From Glandiceps talaboti (lineage: Eukaryota > Hemichordata > Enteropneusta > Spengelidae), in contig NC_135549.1 in assembly GCF_964340395.1 (NCBI RefSeq), positions 15,872,342-15,936,341 of the forward strand: 64,000 bases of DNA, written 5' to 3'. Positions 55,401 to 64,000 of the stretch are shown in pieces. The notes beneath the pieces are model-generated. The model was not told where the DNA came from, ran no database searches, and saw nothing but the letters and a program-made list of their open reading frames with translations. A program made the translations under genes and the position numbers. Each line of letters begins with the position of its first letter. Position 1 is the first letter of the stretch.

Positions 55401-58400
55401 GACAGAAGACTTGCAGAAGAAAATGAAAAACATGGCGAATTGAAGACTGGTCTTGAAGAAGATGAGAACAAGTTGAGAATCCTGGAGGATGACAAATTTG
55501 AAATGGACACAGAGTTAGATAAGAAAAGATCAAGGGTCGATTCACAACAAAGAGAATTTGATCATCTAATGAAAGAATTTGAATATGCAAAAGAAAAGGA
55601 AGCTGTGTATCTGGGTGATAGGTAAGCATATTTTTCCTGTATTTTTTTTTCTAAATCTGTTGTAAATTGGTCGAAGTCTAGTGGTTAGCATTACATTTCC
55701 AATTCATTTGATGCATCTATAGTTTGAACTTGAAGTGAATGTCATTTTGTCATCTTTTTATACCTTGTGTTGTTGACAGCCATAGGATGATAACTCAACA
55801 CCTTGGCCATCATGCAATGTGGTGTCATGAAACATATATTTTTTGTTTTTTCATTCATCTATTTTCTACTGTATATATTTAAAGGATTTGGAAAGATACA
55901 TGTACATATGGCCTGTAATTTATTCAGATCACTGTTTTAACCACATGCAGCTTTCACTTTTAAAGTCTCTGCCTAGAGCAATCTGCTGTAACGCAAAAAT
56001 GCAAAGTTTGTAGCAGGAATTTTTACTTGCTGTGTACAGGTTTGTTGTTTGTTTGGTCAACTTGGATTAGCATATTCCCTTGTGGGTTGTTGATTTTGAA
56101 ATAAATGATAGAATGTGGATTAAAATTGTCCCATATTTGGTTGACCTTGAATAAAATACACACTAGATACCCTGAATCAATTAGAAGTGTTAATGAAAAC
56201 TTTAATCTCTTCCTCAGTTTTTAGCATCAAATGAAATTCATGAATTCTTACTTTTGTATTACAGATCCACCTTAGATCTTAGTCTTAGACACATCCATCT
56301 TGAGAAGAAAAACCAGCATGATCTGCATGCCAGAAAACTTAGGGAGAAAGATCGTGACTTGAGGAACCTCAAGAAAACTGAACTACAACTCAAAGTGGCT
56401 CAAGAAAATTTAGCGCATACACAGTCAGTGCATGACAAGGTGAAATCTCAAGCTGATGCTGCACCAAAAGATGACGTTCTCCTCGACAAGAGGAAGGAGT
56501 TACAAAGAGAAGTTGATAATACAAAGAGGATGCTTGCTCAACAGGTAAAGGATGTGTTATGGTATATTTAACTTTGACCTTGTTCACTGCCAGACATATA
56601 ACGTTTTGTATATACGGATTATTTCTGACACTAACATATGACAGAAAACAAGTTGAAAGAGACAAGGGTTTGTTTAAAATAACTGGAAGATAAAAGTGCA
56701 CTCTTGGGTGTCAACTATGTAACTACTAACTTGAGGGCGCTGTTAATTCAGAAAGGGCCATTCATGGAATATTGAAATGGCCTGCAGAGTAAAATAAAGC
56801 ATGTTTATTGTCTAGCTACTTAATATTACTTGTATTTCTTTCTTTTTTTAAATTAATGTAATACTAAAAGCATTTCTTTTGCAGTATTTATCTATTTACA
56901 TCAACATATTTTGACAATCACAATATTCATATATTTTCTTTTCTCTGTACAGAACTCTCTCACTGCAGTGGAGCAGGTCAAAGTTGAACAGAGTATTGCT
57001 GAAGAGGAGAGACTTCTGTATGAGCAAAGTGATTTGAGAATTGAAGTGGTAGAATTGACGAGATTAGCTGCTATCAAAGCTGACGAAAGAGAACAGAAGG
57101 CTAGAGATTTCATGAGAGCAGAGCTCAGATACCACCGAGCTATCGAGGATCTGAAAACTAAAGAATTGGCAATATTAGATAATAAGAAGAAATATAAAGA
57201 AATGACTGTAAAGTAAGTACCGAATTTGTTCATTATTGTTTGATTTGCTCTCTTTTCAGGTTTCAAATTAATAGCTTGTATGATTACCTATTTTATGCTC
57301 AGACTGTAATGTATGCTGTGTTGTTCTGCCCTTATGGACCTTCTCTTTGAGAGTGGTAGGCTGATGGGTGAGGGCGCCCTGACATGGTATATCTCACAGA
57401 CATGACACACAAAATGTTTACAACCATTTCTACAAGTATCTCAGAACAGGTGGCAATGTTTTTCTAACATATGATAAACATGTATTTGAGTAATTTTTTC
57501 GATTTTTTTTATCTTTAACTAAAATGCATATTTTTTTGAAGCCTATTAATAGATCTAATTGCTGTAAAATACTAAACTGCAGGAAACATAATGCTTATAA
57601 CTAGAAACAGTATTCACTATATGGATTTTCATTTTTTTTTTGGTTTTCTTCTGCATTTTCCAGACTTAAAGAGTTTGCCAAGATGTATGATGTCATCAAG
57701 AATGAAAGAAACAAGTGTGTTAATCTGATTCAGACAAGTACACAGAAAGCTGCTGAGATGAGGGAAAAGATTAAAATCTTACAGAATGAAATTGAAATTC
57801 TTAGAACTTCAAGTAATGCAAAAGAAAGGTAAGTCATGCATGGAGAGTTTTTTTCTTGCAAGGCCTTTCTTTTCTGTACAGGCCAAGCATATAGCTATGA
57901 TGCATTCCATTATTAAGGTACCTGCTGCTGTGCTGCTAGTGGTGTAACTAACAAGATATACAAACGTGTGAAAGTGTAAAATGATGATTTTAATGTCATT
58001 TTCATTAGAATGTATTCACTGACTAGAAGGTAGTTATCATATGTTAGGTTAATTCTTGTATATCATTCATTGATTCTGGTTTTATTATAGTACACATGTA
58101 TGCATCATTGGAGAGTTCCATCATCAACATACAGAATCACTGTTATATTGTAAATTTGTCATTTTCATTATTGACATGTCACTGTGAATACAGTTGAAGT
58201 TAATTATCTACATGTATACGCATAAACCTACATCATTATCTGTATGATAATTAGTTTGTTACCAAGATAATTTATATGTAAAATTTTGTTCTAAATTGAG
58301 TACCTTTCATTTCTAAACACACCCTTTTTTATGCTATTAACAGACAATTGCAGAAAGCCAGACTAAAGCATGTAAATGCTGTGGTCATCAGAGATCAGCT

Positions 58401-61400
58401 TAGGAATGAATTTGCCAAGCAGCAAAGAATAGAAGCTGAAATGAAGGAGAAGAGAGAGCAACAAAGAATGGACATTGCCAAGCTGAACCAGATGATCAAC
58501 CAGGCTGAAGAACAGATGGTGCAATTGAGAAAGAGATATGAAAGTGCTGTTCAACATAGAAATGATAGGTGAGTTGTCACAAGTGGTTAGTACTGAGGCA
58601 TGAAAATTAAAGCCTTGATCTAAGTATGAACGTCATCAAGTATATGTGATGTCATAGTGATTATTCATAGTGGTTTCAAAGTTGTTTATTTCAATGAAAT
58701 CATGACAAGTGCAGAATAATTGCTATGTACATTTGGTAGATTCCACAAAGCAGACTTATGCTAAGAAAATTAAAAACCAACTCTTTTCATTTTCCTAACC
58801 CATACTCCTTAACTTGAATATGGTCTGGTCACTGTTCTACACTCTTGCCCTATACCACCAGTTTGCATTTTTATGTAAGACAACATTTTTAGTTGTGAGT
58901 CAAAATGATAATAACAGGGTTTTCTTGTGAGTCACCACATAGCGAGGAATAGGGAATGAAAAATCAAATTTTGGTGTGTCATTTGAAATGCTGTGTGGCA
59001 GTGACATAGCAGTTGACTTATAGGGCACACTGTTGCCTGTACTGATATGTCTTCAATTACGAATACTGATCTGTTTTATCTCAACAGGGGTGTACAGCTG
59101 ATAGAAAGAAATGAAGAAGTGTGTATCTTCTATGAAAAAGTCAACATTCAGGATGATATGATAAGGAAAGGTGATGTAGAATTACAAGCCAGAGAAGAGG
59201 AAATCCGCTTCCAAAAGATGACACTAGGAGAAGAGAAGAGAGCTATAGATCTACTAAGGAAGACTCTACCAAATAAGAGAGCCCTTGACAATGACCTTGT
59301 AACGCTACAAATACAGGTATGTACATGTAAAACTATTCATCTCACCAATATGCTGCTCAAGTAGTTCCACCTGCTATCTTACGGTCCATTTGATATTAAT
59401 GTACTCAAAGATTGTCAGAGGGTTCACTTCCATCACTGAAATCTTTTCATGATATTTCTATCAAACTAGGGAGTCGTGTGTAAGTTTGTGCAAACATACA
59501 GGGATACCCTGATAGTAAATGGAGAGAGGCATTACAGTAATCATTGTAATGTTTGTCCATCTGATGAAAACTGTCATCTGACCATTTAGTATTTTGACCC
59601 TCTGTTCAAAGAGTGATATATGTATGAAACTCACATGTAATTTTTTTAAACACGTACAATGCTGATGTAAGTAGTAATTCTCTTGTCTTGTCTACAGTTG
59701 TCTCAATGTCAAGATCGTATGGCTGAACTTGAAAAGGAATTAGAAAACCCCAACAATAAATACAGAGTAAGATTACTAGAGGGTAGAGATATGTCACCTT
59801 CAGACCTGAATAGCAAGATTGAAGAGGTGAGTGTTCTAATTGGGTAATTATGTTATAGTAGTGTTATAGTAGAGTTAATGTATATCAGTGTGTACATAGA
59901 CTTGTGATGTTATATGTATGCTAAAAAAATAAACTATATAGCCCTGTATCATTTTACCATTACTGCATCTTTCTGTAGCTTTAGGGGATACCTTCATCAA
60001 ATGTCCTTGCAGTGATACAACCAAGCAAGAAATCCAAATCTTTTTAGACTATGGCATTTAATTTTAGATGGAAGTCAAGCATATGTCATTTCACACTACA
60101 CAACAGATACCATGATTTCAATAAACCATCATGTAGTAGTTGAAATTGTAGAAGAAACAGTCTGCCAATAAGAATAAGCTTTACAGAGAAGAAAGAAGCT
60201 GTTAAATGAAAACATTACACTGTAATTCATTGTTGTAGTTGAGTGTCCTAAACTATTAATGATGTTCGTGTTTAATTGTTCTTTGTTTTTTGTGCAGCTT
60301 GAGATCAGGTTATCAGAGAAGGAGGAACAGTTGTTAGAGAAGGATCTAATCTTTGAACAAGTGACTAGACTTGCTGAGAGAGTACGCAACAAGGCAGAGT
60401 CTGGCAAGCTGGATACTTTGAACCTAGCTAAGAAGGTGAGTGTTCTCATTTTAGCAAATTTAAATACTTCTCTCCCCAAAAGCTACTACACTAATGGTGT
60501 TTTAACCCTGTTCAAGTACACATATACCCCCCTCAACATGATCATTCTGTGCCCTTCTTCAATAGAATGATGTTTGTATTTCAAAATGTAGTTAAGAGTA
60601 AGCATGAGGTCCCTCGTAATATGGTAAGAAGTAGAAGCTAGTACACTAGCATACTTTTCCTCTACTTGGTATGTTGTATAATGCACTTCAGCATGATGTA
60701 ATCATGTTATGGTGAGAGATATAGCTTGTTCATGTTTTTATAATCAAATGATATGAAATGAAAATTCATATGGTCGAAAATGAAAGTGTTTGCTAAAACT
60801 GCTCATGAAGTGGTTATATTTATGAAATGAAAATTCATATGGTAGAATATGAAAGTGTTTGCTAAAACTGTTCATATGAAGTGGTTATATTTGTGAAATT
60901 ATGCATTATTTGTTTTGATATATTTCAACTCCACTCCATTCCACTAGGTCAATGAATTCCAAGCTAGAATCAAAGAAACCACTCGTAAGATGATGGCCAT
61001 GGTGTCTGAGTTGTCCATGAATCAGGCCCAAGCCATGAAATTACAGCATGATACAAAAGAGAGGGAAGCACTGCTGGAGCAATGCTATATCCGTATGGAG
61101 CAAGGTGAAGCACCAACAGAGGAAGCAGCAATAGAATGGGAGAGGATGCTTAGAGATGAGAAACGACGTGAACATGAACAAGAGTATAGGAGATTGGTAA
61201 GTTTCCTGTAACAGTTGATAAACAGTGGGAAAGGTTTTCTGCTGTTAATTAAGAATTCTATTCATGTTTTTGAAGAATGAGTTTTTCTATGAAATTGCTG
61301 AAAATTTTCAAGTAAAAAATCATGTTGAGTTTATGATACTGTAGTCACGGTTTGCGCATTTCAATGTTAAGGAAACAATTCCAAGCAAGTTTTCAAAAAT

Positions 61401-61992
61401 CATAGTTGAGCTCACATATGTTGATTAGTTGACATTCATTATCAAGACACACACAAATATCTGTTTTGAAGTACGTTATTTATACATGTCTGTGCATGTA
61501 AATGCATTCGTGGAAGGCATGTGTACCTAATCAGAATACTGATGGGTGTGGTATGATAGTCCTTGGTGGGTGTTTGAACAATTTTGTGTGATGTCATTCT
61601 CAGTATATTTGGAGAAAAGATTTCTTTATAAATATAAATTGGAGAAAAATTTTCCAGCTTGTAAATTCCAATCATGTATGAATGGAATGAGATTACTGAT
61701 TAAAAGCATGTTGAGAAAATACTTGTAGATAAAATGATAATGTATAAACAATACCTTTATCTGACTGTTTGTGTATTCTTTGTTACAGGTGGAGGAAGAA
61801 GAGGAACAGTATACATTGGCTGGTGGTATTACAACCACAGCTGAACCTAGGCCTAATGCCTACATTCCAGACGATGACACAGAACTTCCAGTACCAAGGC
61901 CATACGGAAAGATGGCACCATTTAAACCACAGGAAGCCGGCTCTAGCATGAGACATATCAGGAAACCTATAGTTAAACCAATAGAAATCTAA
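52422..61992 (+). CDS. CCDC146: Coiled-coil domain-containing protein 146
   Basis: This is a long coiled-coil protein of centrioles and axonemal microtubules. Mammalian CCDC146 is needed for the sperm flagellum, and MBO2 is the algal relative. Fourteen coding exons: 52422-52565, 52705-52787, 53707-53916, 54567-54875, 55394-55621, 56265-56544, 56953-57212, 57664-57828, 58344-58568, 59088-59316, 59698-59826, 60298-60435, 60948-61196 and 61789-61992. Phases agree at every join, giving 2853 nt and 950 aa, against about 955 in human. The N-terminus to about residue 48 is acidic and low in complexity. Residues about 90-880 are almost continuous heptad-rich coiled coil. The C-terminal tail is the family signature: [37 protein letters not shown] non-coding exon ending at 52023 probably precedes the first coding exon. 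Candidate AATAAA signals lie at 62379, 62592 and 62724. No break is seen. Confidence 0.96.
52857..52939. mobile_element. TIR element family B, copy 2
   Basis: This 83-bp element lies in CCDC146 intron 2. Its ends TAGTCCTGCTTGCAGAGT and ACTCTGTATGCAAGTAGGAC (then TA) are inverted repeats and match the termini of the copy at 42472-42570. The outermost TA of each terminus could be a target duplication, as in Tc1/mariner-type MITEs. Confidence 0.65.
57301..57401. mobile_element. Foldback element family C, copy 2
   Basis: Lies in CCDC146 intron 7. The right arm 57368-57401 (GTGAGGGCGCCCTGACATGG onward) closely matches the family C arm. The left arm 57301-57333 is more diverged. Confidence 0.5.
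60750..60896 (+). repeat. Tandem duplication in CCDC146 intron 12
   Basis: Two adjacent copies of about 73 bp, each beginning TATGAAATGAAAATTCATAT and ending GAAGTGGTTATATTT, differ by a few bases and a short indel. Confidence 0.85.
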
Positions 61993-62756
61993 AAGATGTT
62001 GACACTGTAGAAATTTAGACCCGTTGAGTAGAAGAATTGTAGATTCAGACTGTAGATTTGCAAATTATGGATGCTGTAAATTGTAGTCAGAAACAAAAAG
62101 TGATTTAGTTACTTGTCGTCCATATTTAGTGTTGAGCTACTTTCAAATATCCCTGCTGTGAAGTTTCTCAATCAAGGTGGCTGTTGTAGTCAGTTGAATT
62201 TTTTTTTCATGAATGAAGTACTTCAATAATGCAGGACTATGTATGTAAAAATTGTTGATTTTGAAGCTGCTTCCACTGTACCATACAGTCACTTGTTCTT
62301 ATGATCATACATTCATACATCAACATTACTATTAAAACAAGCAAATTAATCAATTTCAGAAATTTATTGTAAATTACAAATAAACAATCCCTGTAAACAA
62401 ACAAACAAACAAACAACACACCTGACTTGTACTATACACTGCTTTAAAAAGCCAATTACATTGTATGTCATTTGTATCCTTTTGTACATAAAAAAATTAA
62501 TGTTATCTTTGCTATAACTATATTCTTTGTCAAAGGTGACATGCCCTTCATTTGTATATTGCACTTTTTACACAGTAATAACAAACGTGTGAATAAAACA
62601 TTATTAAATAACTTCACATCTGCAAAGTGAATTTTTGTTATTGATTGATTGATTGTTTGAAATGGATTACAAGTAAATGCACTATAGGTGACCATTCAAC
62701 AAATTTCCGAATTTATTTGAACAAATAAAGATTATTATTATATAAAGTTATTTAAG
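61993..62756 (+). other. Probable CCDC146 3' UTR
   Basis: AT-rich, non-coding sequence follows the stop codon. AATAAA occurs at 62379-62384, 62592-62597 and 62724-62729, any of which could direct polyadenylation. A short (AAAC)n tract lies at about 62395-62415. Confidence 0.5.
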
Positions 62757-63550
62757 TATGAATGTGTTGTGTTGCCTTACAAGTTACAAGTAAATGCAGG
62801 GTATGAATGTGTTGCCTTACAAGTTACAAGTAAATGCAGAGTATGAATGTGTTGCCTTAGAAGTTACAAGTAAATGCAGGGTATGAATGTGTTGCCTTAG
62901 AAGTTACAAGTAAATGCAGGGTATGAATGTATTGCCTTAGAAGTTACAAGTAAATGAAGGGTATGAATGTGTTGCCTTACAAGTTACAAGTAAATGCAGG
63001 GTATGAATGTATTGCCTTACAAGTTACAAGTAAATGCAGGGTATGAATGTGTTGCCTTAGAAGTTACAAGTAAATGCAGGGTATGAATGTATTACCTTAG
63101 AAGTTACAAGTAAATGCAGGGTATGAATGTGTTGCCTTACAAGTTACAAGTAAATGCAGGGTATGAATGTGTTGCCTTAGAAGTTACAAGTAAATGCTGG
63201 GTATGAATGTGTTGCCTTAGAAGTTACAAGTAAATGCAGTGAGTGTGTGAAAGTGTTGCCTTACAAGTTACAAGTAAATGCAGGGTATGAATGTGATGCC
63301 TTACAAGTTACAAGTAAATGCAGTGAGTGTGTGAAAGTGTTGCCTTACAAGTTACAAGTAAATGCAGGGTATGAATGTAATGCCTTACAAGTTACAAGTA
63401 AATGCAGTGAGTGTGTGAAAGTGTTGCCTTACAAGTTACAGGTAAATGAAGGGTATGAATGTGTTGCCTTACAAGTTACAAGTAAATGCAGTGAGTGTGT
63501 GAAAGTATCGCCTTACAAGTTACAAGTAAATGCAGTGAGTGTGAGAGTGT
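62757..63550. repeat. 40-bp minisatellite changing to an 84-bp higher-order unit
   Basis: About nineteen tandem units share the core AAGTTACAAGTAAATGCAG. Up to about 63230 the period is 40 bp, with the variable stretch GGTATGAATGTGTTGCCTTA. From about 63200 a 44-bp variant containing GTGAGTGTGTGAAAGTGTTG alternates with the 40-bp unit, giving an 84-bp higher-order repeat. The array starts about 765 bp after the CCDC146 stop codon. Confidence 0.95.
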
Positions 63551-64000
63551 CATGAGAAACAAACTGTTTTCAACAGTTGATTTCAAAAGCATGTCAGGAA
63601 CAACAACTTGTGATTGCCACATCCCAGCTGTGTATAATCTGATTACAAATTGATCTAAATGTGGGCTATTTAGTATATATACATTAGCTCCTCTGCGTAA
63701 TGGCTACTGGTAATACAACTATGTAGTATGGTGGGAGAATTACATTAATTTCACCCCCTACAAAAATTACACAGCTAGCTTATCAGTAAAGTTAACTAAA
63801 TTGTCACCACAAGACAGAAATAACAGTTGTCTTTTTACAGCATGCATTTCATGTAATTCTTGTTTCTATCCTTTTAGGATTAAAAGTTTAATTTATTTAA
63901 GTTATTTTAATTTAAGATAGAATTACCTTCATTTGGAACATCTTGTCTAATGAAACCATTTGATATGAAATCCCATATATTACTAACATGACATTTAATA
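63551..64000. other. Unannotated end of window
   Basis: No gene, repeat array or RNA is recognised in this AT-rich stretch. Confidence 0.4.

Noticed and set aside
62757-63550. CRISPR-like regular repeats
   Set aside because: The repeats are contiguous, without unique spacers, and the genome is eukaryotic. This is a minisatellite.
63247-63555. 102-codon periodic open frame as a real repeat protein
   Set aside because: It exists because the 84-bp unit is a multiple of three. It has no flanking exon, promoter or known domain.

Overview
The window is nuclear DNA from an animal, almost certainly an invertebrate. It is AT-rich and crowded with microsatellites and minisatellites. Its genes are split by GT-AG introns and encode conserved eukaryotic proteins. 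Protein similarity, recalled without a search, does not settle the phylum. A CCDC146 orthologue with a candidate RFX X-box in its promoter suggests an animal with motile cilia or flagella.

Layout. Positions 1-26285 hold no gene I can recognise. They carry simple-sequence arrays, diverged repeats, small inverted-repeat elements and three hammerhead-ribozyme-like motifs linked to (TA)n arrays. Four protein genes and one tRNA gene follow, as two divergent head-to-head pairs. Pair one is SEC61 alpha (minus, 33681 down to 26286; 13 coding exons, 476 aa) and a tandem C2-domain protein (plus, 34368-38553; 8 coding exons, 402 aa). A tRNA-Thr(TGT) lies at 41980-42051 on the minus strand. Pair two is RUVBL1/Pontin (minus, 51636 down to 44941; 9 coding exons, 456 aa) and CCDC146 (plus, 52422-61992; 14 coding exons, 950 aa, plus a likely upstream non-coding exon). 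A 40/44-bp minisatellite fills 62757-63550, and nothing is recognised after it. All exon joins were worked out by hand from splice sites, reading phase and family similarity.

How the genes work together. SEC61 alpha is the channel of the ER translocon, and its upstream region has a UPRE-like TGACGTGA overlapping a TCACGTGA E-box. The C2 protein looks like a soluble Ca2+/phospholipid-binding factor with a possible N-myristoylation signal. RUVBL1 is an AAA+ ATPase with chromatin and chaperone roles, including axonemal dynein assembly, and CCDC146 is a centriole/axoneme coiled-coil protein. Their 785-bp shared promoter contains an exact match to the X-box consensus, so the two may be co-regulated in ciliated cells.

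The least expected content is in the repeats. Hammerhead-like folds occur at 7037-7080 (minus), 9894-9938 (minus) and 9951-9996 (plus). The last two sit in a 158-bp palindrome. On the transcribed strand the first two are followed within about 40-90 nt by a (TA)n array, as expected for ribozyme-bearing retroelements (Penelope-like or retrozyme-like) that seed TA microsatellites.
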